Shown: one piece after another, positions 28,791-37,144 of the stretch
Layout: every line of letters begins with the position of its first letter
Numbering within the stretch: the first letter of the stretch is position 1
Assembly (NCBI GenBank): GCA_009908505.1
Contig: JAAAPD010000026.1
Location: forward strand, 1 to 64,000
Length of the DNA stretch: 64,000 nucleotides
Source: Alphaproteobacteria bacterium
Lineage (GTDB): Bacteria; Pseudomonadota; Alphaproteobacteria; Rhodobacterales; Rhodobacteraceae
Direction of reading: 5' to 3'
The notes under the pieces: model-generated
The model's database searches: none
What the model saw: the letters and a program-made list of their open reading frames with translations, nothing else
Told to the model about the DNA's origin: nothing
Program-made: the position numbers and the translations under genes

Positions 28791-28984
28791 CCGGTCCGGC
28801 GTAGCCGGTGCATCGTCCAGTGGACGATGCAAGGTGCGAACGGGCGGAGCCCCGGCCGGTCCGGCGTAGCCGGTGCATCGTCCAGTGGACGAAGCAAGGT
28901 GCGAACGGGCGGAGCCCCGGCCGGTCCGGCGTAGCCGGTGCATCGTCCGGGGACGAAGCAAGCTCCGAACGGGCGTCGCTCCGG
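28791..28984. repeat. Three tandem 65-bp repeats with internal palindromes
   Basis: Three head-to-tail units lie at 28791-28855, 28856-28920 and 28921-28984. Units 1 and 2 differ by one base; unit 3 has a deletion and several changes. Each unit holds CCGGC-GTA-GCCGG and then a longer palindrome. In unit 1 this is GCATCGTCC (28810-28818), AGT, GGACGATGC (28822-28830), a perfect 9-bp stem. Unit 2 has one arm mismatch. The array starts 3 bases after the dgcA stop and ends about 100 bases before ilvD. Short frames cross it on both strands but have no ribosome site or sensible product. It looks like a REP-type element that has been duplicated. Confidence 0.9.
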
Positions 28985-29081
28985 CCAGGGCGCGTTTTCG
29001 CCGCGCCGATTTTCGTCGGAACGCTATTTTCCTCATCCCGGGGCTACGCTAAGAACCGCTGGCGCTTCAGGAGGATCCCGC

Positions 29082-30917
29082 ATGCCCAGATACCGTTCCC
29101 GCACGACCACCCATGGCCGCAACATGGCCGGTGCGCGAGGCCTTTGGCGCGCGACGGGGATGAAAGAGGGGGATTTCGGCAAGCCTATCATCGCCATCGT
29201 GAATTCCTTTACCCAGTTCGTGCCGGGGCACGTGCATCTCAAAGATCTCGGCCAGATGGTCGCGCGCGAGGTCGAAAAGGCCGGCGGCGTGGCCAAGGAA
29301 TTCAACACGATCGCCGTGGATGACGGGATCGCCATGGGCCATGACGGAATGCTCTATTCCCTGCCCAGCCGCGAGGTGATCGCGGACGCGGCCGAATACA
29401 TGGTCAACGCCCATTGCGCCGACGCGATGGTCTGCATTTCGAATTGCGACAAGATCACGCCGGGCATGCTGATGGCGTCCATGCGGCTGAACATCCCCAC
29501 GGTCTTCGTCTCGGGCGGCCCGATGGAGGCCGGCAAGGTCGAATGGGAAGACGGTGAAAAGGCGCTGGATCTGGTCGATGCCATCGTCGCGGCGGCCGAT
29601 GACCGCTACAGCGACGATCAGGTGCAGGCCATCGAGGAAGCGGCCTGTCCGACCTGTGGGTCGTGTTCGGGCATGTTCACCGCAAATTCCATGAACTGCC
29701 TGACCGAGGCACTGGGCCTGTCCCTGCCGGGCAATGGCTCGACCCTGGCCACCCACGCCGACCGCAAGCGGCTGTTCATCGAGGCCGGCCACCTGATCGT
29801 CGACCTGGCCAAGCGCCATTACGAACAGGACGACTATTCCGTCCTGCCGCGGTCCATCGCCAATTTCCAGGCCTTCGAGAACGCCATGTCGCTGGATATC
29901 GCCATGGGCGGGTCAACCAACACGGTCCTGCACCTTCTGGCCGCCAGCCACGAGGGCGATATCGGTTTCACCATGGAAGACATCGACCGGCTCAGCCGAA
30001 AGGTGCCCTGCCTGTGCAAGGTGGCCCCGGCGAAATCCGACGTCCACATGGAGGACGTGCACCGCGCGGGCGGCATCATGGCCATCCTCGGCGAGTTGGA
30101 CCGCGCGGGCCTGTTGCATTCCGATCTGCCGAGTGTCCACAGCCCCACGATGGCCGAGGCGATCGCGCGCTGGGACATCGCCACGACCGGGTCAGAGGTT
30201 GCGCGAACCTTCTATTCCGCCGCGCCCGGCGGGGTGCGCACGACCCAGGCCTTCAGCCAGGAGCGCCGCTATCCCAGCCTGGATACCGACCGCCAAGGCG
30301 GGGTGATCCGCAGCAAGGACCATGCCTTCAGCCAGGACGGCGGATTGGCGGTTCTCTTCGGCAACCTGGCCGAGGATGGCTGCATCGTGAAGACCGCCGG
30401 TGTCGATGACAGCAACCTGAAATTCGGCGGTCCGGCCTACGTGGTCGAGGGCCAGGACGAGGCCGTGAACGACATTCTGACAGGCAAGGTCAAGGAAGGC
30501 GACGTGGTGATCATCCGCTACGAGGGGCCGCGCGGCGGGCCGGGGATGCAGGAAATGCTCTACCCGACGTCCTACCTGAAATCGAAGGGGCTGGGCGCGG
30601 CCTGTGCGCTGGTGACCGATGGACGTTTTTCGGGGGGCACGTCTGGCCTGTCCATCGGCCATGTCTCGCCCGAGGCGGCCGAGGGCGGCACGATCGGGCT
30701 GGTCGAACAGGGCGACCTGATCGAGATCGACATTCCGAACCGGACCATCAACCTGGCCGTGGACGAGGCGACCCTGGCCGCCCGCCGTGCCGCGCAGGAA
30801 GAAAAGGGCTGGAAACCCGCCAAGCCGCGCAAGCGCAAGGTGTCCACCGCGCTCAAGGCCTATGCCATGCTGACCACCAGCGCCGCCAAGGGCGCCGTGC
30901 GTCAACTGCCCGACTGA
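29082..30917 (+). CDS. ilvD: Dihydroxy-acid dehydratase
   Basis: A 611-residue iron-sulphur enzyme of branched-chain amino acid synthesis, turning 2,3-dihydroxy acids into 2-keto acids. Cluster and active-site segments are visible: [32 protein letters not shown] and the C-terminal [17 protein letters not shown]. Length matches the longer E. coli-type enzymes. ATG 29082 has AGGAGG at good spacing; the open frame upstream runs through the repeat array and is not coding. It lies between dgcA and a D-amino-acid transaminase gene, in the same direction. Confidence 0.97.
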   Translation: MPRYRSRTTTHGRNMAGARGLWRATGMKEGDFGKPIIAIVNSFTQFVPGHVHLKDLGQMVAREVEKAGGVAKEFNTIAVDDGIAMGHDGMLYSLPSREVIADAAEYMVNAHCADAMVCISNCDKITPGMLMASMRLNIPTVFVSGGPMEAGKVEWEDGEKALDLVDAIVAAADDRYSDDQVQAIEEAACPTCGSCSGMFTANSMNCLTEALGLSLPGNGSTLATHADRKRLFIEAGHLIVDLAKRHYEQDDYSVLPRSIANFQAFENAMSLDIAMGGSTNTVLHLLAASHEGDIGFTMEDIDRLSRKVPCLCKVAPAKSDVHMEDVHRAGGIMAILGELDRAGLLHSDLPSVHSPTMAEAIARWDIATTGSEVARTFYSAAPGGVRTTQAFSQERRYPSLDTDRQGGVIRSKDHAFSQDGGLAVLFGNLAEDGCIVKTAGVDDSNLKFGGPAYVVEGQDEAVNDILTGKVKEGDVVIIRYEGPRGGPGMQEMLYPTSYLKSKGLGAACALVTDGRFSGGTSGLSIGHVSPEAAEGGTIGLVEQGDLIEIDIPNRTINLAVDEATLAARRAAQEEKGWKPAKPRKRKVSTALKAYAMLTTSAAKGAVRQLPD

Positions 30918-30933
30918 ACGAAAGGAACCGCCC

Positions 30934-31797
30934 ATGTCCCGCACCGTCTATGTCAACGGCGCCTACCTGCCCGAGGGTAACGCCAAGGTCTCGATCTTCG
31001 ACCGGGCCTTCCTGATGGCCGATGGCGTCTACGAGGTCACCAGCGTGCTGGATGGCAAGCTGATCGACTTCGACGGGCACCTCGCGCGGCTGGAACGGTC
31101 GCTGTCGGAACTGGATATCCGCAAACCCGACTGCTTTGACGACCTGCTGGAGATTCATCGCGAACTGGTCCGGGTGAACGGGATCACCGATGGCATGGTC
31201 TACCTTCAGGTCACGCGCGGCGCCGCCGAGGACCGCGATTTCGTCTTTCCCGACCCGGACGAGGTCAAGCCCACCGTGGTCCTGTTCACCCAGTCCAAGC
31301 CAGGGCTGGCCGACAGCGCCGCATCGAAGAAGGGCATCAAGGTCATCTCGATCGAGGATATCCGCTGGGGCCGCCGCGACATCAAGACAGTGCAACTGCT
31401 TTACCCGTCGATGGGCAAGATGATGGCGAAAAAGGCCGGGGCCGACGATGCCTGGATGATCCAGGACGGCCATGTCACCGAAGGCACCAGCAACAACGCT
31501 TATATCGTCAAGGGCGACACGATCATCACCCGGAAACTGTCCAACGATATCCTGCACGGGATCACCCGCGCGGCCGTGCTGCGCTTCGCCCGCGAGGCGC
31601 AGATGAAGGTCGAGGAACGCCATTTCACGATCAATGAGGCCAAGGCGGCGGACGAGGCCTTCGTCACCTCCGCGTCGACCTTCGTGATGCCGGTCGTGCA
31701 GGTGGACGAGGCCGTGCTGGGCGACGGCACGCCGGGGCCGGTGTCAAAGCGCCTGCGCGAGATTTACGTTGAGGAAAGCCGCAAGGCAGCGATCTGA
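30934..31797 (+). CDS. dat: D-amino-acid transaminase (class IV)
   Basis: A 287-residue PLP enzyme of fold type IV. Features are VYVNGAYLPEGNAKVSIFDRAFLMADGVYEV, the D-amino-acid transaminase-like DIKTVQLLYPSMGKMMA with the PLP Lys, and EGTSNNAYIV for phosphate binding. These match D-alanine/D-glutamate transaminase rather than IlvE or PabC. It interconverts D-amino acids and keto acids, including D-glutamate. It starts 16 bases after ilvD with AAAGGA upstream and is the last gene of the dgcN-dgcA-ilvD-dat group. Confidence 0.85.
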   Translation: MSRTVYVNGAYLPEGNAKVSIFDRAFLMADGVYEVTSVLDGKLIDFDGHLARLERSLSELDIRKPDCFDDLLEIHRELVRVNGITDGMVYLQVTRGAAEDRDFVFPDPDEVKPTVVLFTQSKPGLADSAASKKGIKVISIEDIRWGRRDIKTVQLLYPSMGKMMAKKAGADDAWMIQDGHVTEGTSNNAYIVKGDTIITRKLSNDILHGITRAAVLRFAREAQMKVEERHFTINEAKAADEAFVTSASTFVMPVVQVDEAVLGDGTPGPVSKRLREIYVEESRKAAI

Positions 31798-32120
31798 GGG
31801 ACGCGATGGTTTCGCAAGGGTGAGGCTGGCTGAAGGGTCGATTGGGTGCGGTGACGGCTACCAGCCCGAAGCGGACCCAAGGGCCCAGACGCCGACTTGC
31901 GATAGCTGACCTTCGCTGCGCGGGTCACGAACTGGCAAGGTGCGGGACAAAACGCCATTTCGCTGCGGTTGCGCAAATGCCCGCTTCTTACTTCTACGGA
32001 GCCCTCCTTATCGTTTTGTTCCCAAAGTGGAAGAGATGCGCCACAGCGTCGTCAACAACGGGTCAACACCCCGACAATATTCTGTGCAAGATTGCTGTCG
32101 CAGGCGACAGGGAGCGGCTT
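31798..32120. other. Intergenic stretch with a dispersed repeat fragment
   Basis: A 323-base stretch after dat. One fragment, 31915-31932 (core GCTGCGCGGGTCACGAAC), occurs again with one change at 51810-51827. Open frames here run into the next gene from 31842 but have no ribosome site, so I treat the stretch as non-coding. It otherwise holds nothing I can name. Confidence 0.4.
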
Positions 32121-33023
32121 ATGACCAGAATAGCTTTGGTGGCAAACTATCTCGGGGGATCTATCCTCGCCCTCGGCATGTTGTGCCTTGGCTTGTCGAT
32201 GCCCAGACCCGGTTGGAAAGCGCTGAGCGAGCAGCTCCCAAATTGGCTGTTTAGCGTCGAGAACGGCAGTATTGCTGTCGTCCTGGGCGTCCTCATGATC
32301 GCCGCGGGCAAGGCAAGCAATTGGGGGGCAGGAACGGCCAAAACAAGCCAGACGGGCGCCCGCGCTTCCTCGTCTCCGGCAATTCCCAGAGTCTGGGTTA
32401 TGGATGATGTTGGCAGTATGGACGTTTTCGCGGCCTATTGCGGCCCTGACGAAGGCGCTGAAGCACGCAAAAAGTACATTTCGTCTTCAGGCAAAAACAG
32501 GCTTGGGTGGCAGCTCCAAGCGAGTGATTTCCCGCGCGTGCTGTATGCGATGGAAGGTTCCCCGCCTGCCATCCCGCAGGATTACTGTTTCATAAGTGGG
32601 CGGTATCCGATGGTTTCGCCTCGCCTTGCGGAATTGCTGAAGACGCTGGACCTTGGAAATGGCGATTTCTTTGAAGCGGAATTCTATACCGAAGACGGGA
32701 GCGAAAGGCTTCCCTGGTCCCACTCGTTTTGGAACATTGGCAATAAGAAAGATAGCTTCCTTCCGGAGAAAAGTAACGTCACGCGTATTAACGCCACCCC
32801 CCGCAAGAACAGGATACTATTGGAGACGTACGCGACGGAGATCGGCGTGCAGAACGATGACATCGCGGTCGGTCCAGAGGCTCTTGACGGCCCTGACGTC
32901 TGGAAAGAGTCGAAGCTCTCGGATTGCATCTTATTCTCTGACCGATTTGTGCAGCTCATGCAGGAAAACGGTATGCTGCACCTGTTCGATTTGAAGTCGG
33001 TCCGTTTGATCCTGCCCGATTAA
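32121..33023 (+). CDS. Membrane-anchored protein resembling the Imm11/DUF1629 immunity family
   Basis: A 300-residue protein. Two hydrophobic segments lie at the N-terminus (IALVANYLGGSILALGMLCLGL and SIAVVLGVLMIAAG), then a linker rich in Ala, Ser and Thr, then a soluble domain of about 210 residues. That domain has ISGRYPMVSPRLAELLKTLD, a central FYTEDG...SFWNIGNK and a closing LFSDRFVQLMQENGMLHLFDL. The pattern resembles Imm11 (DUF1629) immunity proteins of polymorphic toxin systems. ATG 32121 has GGGAG 8 bases upstream. Base and codon use are clearly less GC-rich than neighbours, suggesting recent transfer. No toxin gene is adjacent. The family call is by eye. Confidence 0.5.
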   Translation: MTRIALVANYLGGSILALGMLCLGLSMPRPGWKALSEQLPNWLFSVENGSIAVVLGVLMIAAGKASNWGAGTAKTSQTGARASSSPAIPRVWVMDDVGSMDVFAAYCGPDEGAEARKKYISSSGKNRLGWQLQASDFPRVLYAMEGSPPAIPQDYCFISGRYPMVSPRLAELLKTLDLGNGDFFEAEFYTEDGSERLPWSHSFWNIGNKKDSFLPEKSNVTRINATPRKNRILLETYATEIGVQNDDIAVGPEALDGPDVWKESKLSDCILFSDRFVQLMQENGMLHLFDLKSVRLILPD

Positions 33024-33306
33024 CGAATGCGGCCTTCGTTTGCCAAGTTGCAATGGCTGGGGCAACCGCGCGACTTTTGGTTGGGATTGGGCTTGTCCCG
33101 AGAAACTATGTGGCGGCGCTCAATCCCGATAGCCGCCGTTTGAACAGACCGCAGCATCGGTCAAAATGGGCTCACAGCCGCCATTCGCCGCGTTTGGGCC
33201 GTATGGCGGCTTCCCGGGGCATGATCGAAACATTTCAAACCTCGCCCTTTGCGCAAATCAGCGATTCCCCGCCAGGCCGGGAGATGGCGCTTTGCCCCGG
33301 GGTTGG
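33024..33306. other. Non-coding gap after the Imm11-like gene
   Basis: A 283-base gap between convergent genes. I see no promoter, RNA or convincing frame. The sequence has scattered partial repeats of GCCGCC/GGCGGC type (33136-33215) like degenerate intergenic repeats of this family. Confidence 0.35.
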
Positions 33307-33624
33307 CTATTCCCCGATATTCTCCTTGAAGGCCTTTTCGAAGGCCGCCTGTTTCTCGGGGCTGGCTTCGGTCTGGCTCCGGGCCTTCCAGTCGTCATAG
33401 GGCATGCCGTAGAACACCTCTCGCCCCTCGTCCTTGGTCATCTCGATGCCGCGCTCGTTGGCGGCCTCTTGATACCAGCGGGACAGGCAATTGCGGCAGA
33501 ACCCGGCCAGGTTCATCATGTCGATGTTCTGAACGTCCGGCCGATCTTTCATTAGGTGCTTTTGCAGCCGGCGAAAGGCGGCGGCTTCCAGTTCCAGGCG
33601 GGTCTGGTCGTCGATCTGGGTCAT
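33307..33624 (-). CDS. DUF1244 family protein
   Basis: A 105-residue protein matching DUF1244: FRRLQKHLMKDRPDVQNIDMMNLAGFCRNCLSRWYQEAA, with two close cysteines in FCRNC. The family is small, helical and common in proteobacteria, with no assigned activity. Its start overlaps the end of the N-formylglutamate amidohydrolase gene by 4 bases, so the two are co-translated. The C-terminal end is charged and possibly flexible. Confidence 0.9.
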   Translation of the reverse strand: MTQIDDQTRLELEAAAFRRLQKHLMKDRPDVQNIDMMNLAGFCRNCLSRWYQEAANERGIEMTKDEGREVFYGMPYDDWKARSQTEASPEKQAAFEKAFKENIGE

Positions 33625-34379
33625 GCGGTCCTCGCTTCGTTCTGGTCCATCAGGTGCAGGGCCTTGGTCAGGATCGGGGCCAGTCTTTGCGCCCAGTGCG
33701 CCTGCTGTTCGGGGGTCACGATAAGATCGTTGCGTAGCTCGATCAATGCGTTGGGCCGGCCCGGCTGCAGGGCGTGGCGGTCCACGGAGTCCCCGGGCAG
33801 GTGGCCGGCATAGGGTTCATTGTCCCCGATGCAGAGGTCGGGTTCGGCGCGCAGCAGGTCGAGCAGCGGGTCGGACAGGCGGCGATCCTGTTCATGCAGG
33901 ACTCCCACATGCCAGGGCCGTGGATGGCGACCGTTCAGCCGGGGCGTGAAGGAATGCACGGCCACCAGAACGGTATCGTCATAGCGGCCCGCGACCTCGG
34001 CCAGCGCGGCGTGATAGGGTTCGTAGAACGCGGCGATGCGGCGCTGCTTTTCTGCCGTGTCCGCATCGCGATTGCCGGGAATCACCGTGCCGTCATAAAG
34101 CTTCATCAACAGGGTCGGATCGTCGGTGCCCCGGTTCGGGTCGATCACCAGGCGCGAGAAATTGGACAGGACCGCCGGTGCGTCCAGCAGGTCGGCCAGC
34201 GCGCGCGTCACGCCCGCGGCGCCCACGTCATAGGCGATATGGCGTTCCATGTCGGGCGGGTTCAGGCCCAGGTCCCCGCCGCCCACGCTGGGCGGGACGG
34301 TGTTGGTGGCATGATCGCAGGAAATCACCCAGCGCGAGCGGCGCTGCGCCCCGTGCAGGTGAAAGGGTTGATAGGTCAT
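33621..34379 (-). CDS. N-formylglutamate amidohydrolase family protein
   Basis: A 252-residue metal-dependent hydrolase of the FGase family. Visible are ISCDHATNTVPPSVG, AYDVGAAGVTRALADLLDAP, the LSNFSRLVIDPNRG motif and VAVHSFTPRL. Classical members cleave N-formyl-L-glutamate in histidine breakdown, but many stand-alone homologues have unknown substrates, and no hut gene is nearby. It is coupled to the DUF1244 gene downstream and is divergent from pyk. Confidence 0.88.
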   Translation of the reverse strand: MTYQPFHLHGAQRRSRWVISCDHATNTVPPSVGGGDLGLNPPDMERHIAYDVGAAGVTRALADLLDAPAVLSNFSRLVIDPNRGTDDPTLLMKLYDGTVIPGNRDADTAEKQRRIAAFYEPYHAALAEVAGRYDDTVLVAVHSFTPRLNGRHPRPWHVGVLHEQDRRLSDPLLDLLRAEPDLCIGDNEPYAGHLPGDSVDRHALQPGRPNALIELRNDLIVTPEQQAHWAQRLAPILTKALHLMDQNEARTA

Positions 34380-34519
34380 CGCGAAGGCACAAAGGCTGTC
34401 ATCTTCATGTCACCTGACTTAGGACAGTTGAGACCGGAAGTGAAATGCGCAATAAGGGCGGCGAGCCGTTAGCGATAACAAGGGGGCCACACGCCCCGCA
34501 GCCGACGAAAGATCCGATT

Positions 34520-35971
34520 ATGAGACGCCACCGCAACGTCAAGATCGTCGCCACCCTCGGGCCGGCATCCAACGACTACAAGATGATCCGCGCCCTGCAC
34601 GAGGCCGGGGCCGACGTGTTCCGCCTGAACATGAGCCACGGCAGCCATGACGAGATTCGCGAACGCCACGCGATCATCCGCAAGGTCGAAGAGGACGTGG
34701 GTAACCCCATCGCCATCCTGGCCGACTTGCAGGGGCCGAAACTGCGCGTCGGCACCTTTGCCAGCGACGAGGGCGAAGAGCTGGACGAAGGCCAGGCCTT
34801 TCGGCTGGACCTGGATGATGCGCCCGGCGACGCGACGCGCGTGCAACTGCCGCACAAGGAAATCTTCGATGCTCTGGAACCCGGCGCGCACCTGCTGGTC
34901 AATGACGGCAAGATCAAGCTGCGGGTCCGCGACTGCGGCCGCGATTTCGCCGATTGCGAGGTGGTCGTCGGCGGCACGATCTCCAACCGCAAGGGCGTGA
35001 ACGTGCCAGACGTGGTGCTGCCACTGGCGGCACTGTCGGACAAGGACCGCAAGGACCTGGAATTCGTTTGTGACCTTGGTGTGGACTGGCTGGCGCTGTC
35101 CTTCGTGCAGCGGGCCTCGGACGTCGAAGAGGCGCGGGGGCTGGCCAATGGGCGGGCCGCCATCCTGTCTAAGATCGAGAAACCGGCCGCGGTGAACAAT
35201 TTCGACGACATCATCGCGGTATCGGACGGGATCATGGTAGCCCGCGGCGACCTGGGCGTGGAACTGCCCGTGCAGAACGTGCCGCCGATCCAGAAGCGCC
35301 TGGTCCGCAAGTGCCGCACCGCCGCCAAGCCGGTGATCGTGGCCACGCAGATGCTGGAAAGCATGATCGAAAGCCCGATGCCGACCCGTGCCGAGGTCTC
35401 GGACGTGGCGACGGCCATCTACGAAGGCGCCGATGCCATCATGCTGAGCGCGGAATCGGCGGCGGGCGACTACCCGGTCGAGGCGGTTTCGACCATGGAC
35501 AACGTGGCCTTCGAAGTCGAAAGTGACGAGAACTATACCGCGATCATCGAATCCAGCCGCACGGCCGATCGCGCCAGCGTCGCGGACGGGATCGTCGCCG
35601 CCGCGCGCGAGATCGCCGAGACGACGGATATCAAGGCAATCTGCTGCTATTCGGAAAGTGGCACGACGGGCCTTCTGACAGCGCGGGAACGTCCCCGCGT
35701 GCCGATCATCGTACTGTCCACCCGGATCGATACCGCCCGGCGGCTCTGCCTGTCCTGGGGCACCAACTGCGTGCGTACCACGACCGAGGTGAACCGCTTC
35801 AAGATCGCGGTGGTCGAGGCGGTGCGCGCCGCGCTGAAGACCGGCATCGCCAGCAAGCAGGACATGGTGGTCGTGACGGCGGGCGTGCCGTTCAACACGC
35901 CGGGCTCCACCAATATCCTTCGCGTCGCGCCCTGCGAGGAACGTTTGATTTACGCCGCTGAAACGGAGTAG
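34520..35971 (+). CDS. pyk: Pyruvate kinase
   Basis: A 483-residue glycolytic enzyme making pyruvate and ATP from phosphoenolpyruvate and ADP. Typical segments are RNVKIVATLGPASND at the N-terminus, FRLNMSHGSHDEI, LSFVQRASDVEEA, LSKIEKPAAVNNFDDII, VARGDLGVELP, ATQMLESMIESPMPTRAEVSDVA and MLSAESAAGDYPVEA. ATG 34520 gives the normal start MRRHRNVKIV; the frame stays open to 34445 but the extra residues are not family-like. Length is normal. Confidence 0.97.
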   Translation: MRRHRNVKIVATLGPASNDYKMIRALHEAGADVFRLNMSHGSHDEIRERHAIIRKVEEDVGNPIAILADLQGPKLRVGTFASDEGEELDEGQAFRLDLDDAPGDATRVQLPHKEIFDALEPGAHLLVNDGKIKLRVRDCGRDFADCEVVVGGTISNRKGVNVPDVVLPLAALSDKDRKDLEFVCDLGVDWLALSFVQRASDVEEARGLANGRAAILSKIEKPAAVNNFDDIIAVSDGIMVARGDLGVELPVQNVPPIQKRLVRKCRTAAKPVIVATQMLESMIESPMPTRAEVSDVATAIYEGADAIMLSAESAAGDYPVEAVSTMDNVAFEVESDENYTAIIESSRTADRASVADGIVAAAREIAETTDIKAICCYSESGTTGLLTARERPRVPIIVLSTRIDTARRLCLSWGTNCVRTTTEVNRFKIAVVEAVRAALKTGIASKQDMVVVTAGVPFNTPGSTNILRVAPCEERLIYAAETE

Positions 35972-36006
35972 GCTTTCGCAATTGTTTCAATTTGCGAGAT
36001 TTGCCC

Positions 36007-36231
36007 ATGGATCCCGACCTCATGCTTGTCATCGGCCTTGTGGTCGCAGGGTTTTCGATCCCGTCGATCATGGGGGCGCTGGCGGATGGGCGCGTGCCGC
36101 GTGCGGCGTCGATCGCGGTGTTGGTCGGGGGCGGCCTGATCGCGCTGGCCGTGAACCAGAAGCCCTTGGGCTACAAGGTCGAGGATATCCCCTCGGTCTT
36201 TGTCGAGGTTGTGGGCCGCTACATCAACTAA
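36007..36231 (+). CDS. Small two-span membrane protein, unknown function
   Basis: A 74-residue protein with two hydrophobic segments (LMLVIGLVVAGFSIPSIMGAL and ASIAVLVGGGLIALAV). It begins 35 bases after pyk and is followed by the rpmI promoter. Small proteins of this look are found beside pyk in other Rhodobacteraceae, which supports it being real. No function can be assigned. Confidence 0.7.
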   Translation: MDPDLMLVIGLVVAGFSIPSIMGALADGRVPRAASIAVLVGGGLIALAVNQKPLGYKVEDIPSVFVEVVGRYIN

Positions 36232-36236
36232 GGCCC

Positions 36237-36265
36237 TTGTCAAACGGGCGAACGGGGCCTATACG
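36237..36265 (+). promoter_or_regulatory. Strong sigma-70-type promoter for rpmI-rplT
   Basis: TTGTCA (36237-36242) and TATACG (36260-36265) are separated by exactly 17 bases, 74 bases before the rpmI ATG. This is the best promoter match in the window and fits a highly expressed ribosomal protein operon. The leader of about 70 bases could carry the L20 autoregulatory structure known in other bacteria, but I cannot fold it reliably by eye. Confidence 0.65.
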
Positions 36266-36339
36266 GCCCGCTCTACCGCGCGTCCGGCCCGATGTGGCAT
36301 GCCGAGTCGCGTGTCACCGATACGTTCAAGGAGACGAAA

Positions 36340-36540
36340 ATGCCCAAGATGAAGACCAAGTCGAGCTGCAAGAAGCGGTTCAAGGTGACGGCCAAGGGCC
36401 GCATCAAGGCGGGTCAGGCCGGCAAGCGCCATGGCATGATCAAGCGCACCAACAAATTCATCCGTGATGCGCGTGGCACCACGACCCTCAGCAAGGCTGA
36501 TGAACAGATCATCAAGCCCATGATGCCCTACGCACGCTAA
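36340..36540 (+). CDS. rpmI: Large ribosomal subunit protein bL35
   Basis: A 66-residue basic protein: [20 protein letters not shown], then [15 protein letters not shown], typical of L35. AAGGAG lies 7 bases before the ATG. It is followed 12 bases later by rplT; the pair is a conserved operon. Confidence 0.98.
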   Translation: MPKMKTKSSCKKRFKVTAKGRIKAGQAGKRHGMIKRTNKFIRDARGTTTLSKADEQIIKPMMPYAR

Positions 36541-36552
36541 GGAGGATCGGAC

Positions 36553-36909
36553 ATGCGAGTCAAAGGCGGAACCGTCACCCATCGTCGTCACAAGAAGATC
36601 ACGGACAAGGCCAAAGGCTATTATGGCCGTCGCAAAAGCACCTTCAAGGTCGCGACCCAGGCCGTGGACAAGTCCAACCAGTATGCCACCCGTGACCGGC
36701 ACAACCGCAAGCGCAACTTCCGCGCCCTGTGGATCCAGCGTATCAACGCCGCCGTCCGCGCTGCGGACGAGAGCCTGACCTATTCGCGCTTCATCAACGG
36801 CCTGACCAAGGCCGGGATCGAAGTGGATCGCAAGGTTCTGGCCGACCTGGCCGTGCACGAGCCCGAAGCGTTCGGCGCGATCGTGGAAAAGGCCAAGGCC
36901 GCGCTGTAA
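36553..36909 (+). CDS. rplT: Large ribosomal subunit protein bL20
   Basis: A 118-residue RNA-binding ribosomal protein: [54 protein letters not shown] and [23 protein letters not shown]. The start lacks the Ser seen in many homologues (MRVKGG rather than MSRVKGG). L20 helps assemble 23S rRNA and often represses its own operon. GGAGG is upstream and a terminator follows. Confidence 0.98.
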   Translation: MRVKGGTVTHRRHKKITDKAKGYYGRRKSTFKVATQAVDKSNQYATRDRHNRKRNFRALWIQRINAAVRAADESLTYSRFINGLTKAGIEVDRKVLADLAVHEPEAFGAIVEKAKAAL

Positions 36910-36935
36910 ACCCGCGCCGCCATGCAGATTGAATT

Positions 36936-36963
36936 GGGCCGTCTCACCGGGGGCGGTCTTTTT
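36936..36963 (+). terminator. Intrinsic terminator of rpmI-rplT
   Basis: GCCGTC (36938-36943) pairs, with two G-U pairs, with GGCGGT (36952-36957). The stem is followed at once by CTTTTTC. Position 29 bases after the rplT stop and the T-run support a rho-independent terminator. Confidence 0.7.
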
Positions 36964-37010
36964 CGTTGCGGGGCCGTTGCCGAAATGAGTGCTGCGCACG
37001 CAGGTTTGAT

Positions 37011-37086
37011 TGGTTGGGGGGCTCTGCCCCCCGGCGCGCGCGGCGCGCCGCCCCGCGCGGTATTTGCGACCCAAAGAAGCTGGGGT
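37011..37086. repeat. GC-rich REP-like palindromic element upstream of pheS
   Basis: Two adjacent perfect hairpins: GGGGGGC (37016-37022) TCT GCCCCCC (37026-37032), then GGCGCGC (37033-37039) GCG GCGCGCC (37043-37049). A TATTTGCGACCCAAAGAAG tail follows. Elements with a GGGGCTCTGCCCC core and such a tail are scattered between genes in many Rhodobacteraceae. Here it lies between the rplT terminator and pheS. Confidence 0.65.
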
Positions 37087-37144
37087 CGCTTGAAACCGGG
37101 GCAGGGCCGGGGTAACGAGCCGTGACCAATTCAAGGGGTCCGTC

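Noticed and set aside
28788-29081. CRISPR array or small repeat-encoded protein at the 65-bp repeats
   Set aside because: The units are directly joined with no unique spacers and no cas genes are near; frames through them on both strands lack ribosome sites and give unlikely proteins.
31842-32120. Longer start for the Imm11-like gene
   Set aside because: The frame is open upstream, but no ribosome site precedes it, and the first 90 residues would place a basic segment before the membrane spans; ATG 32121 has a good GGGAG site.
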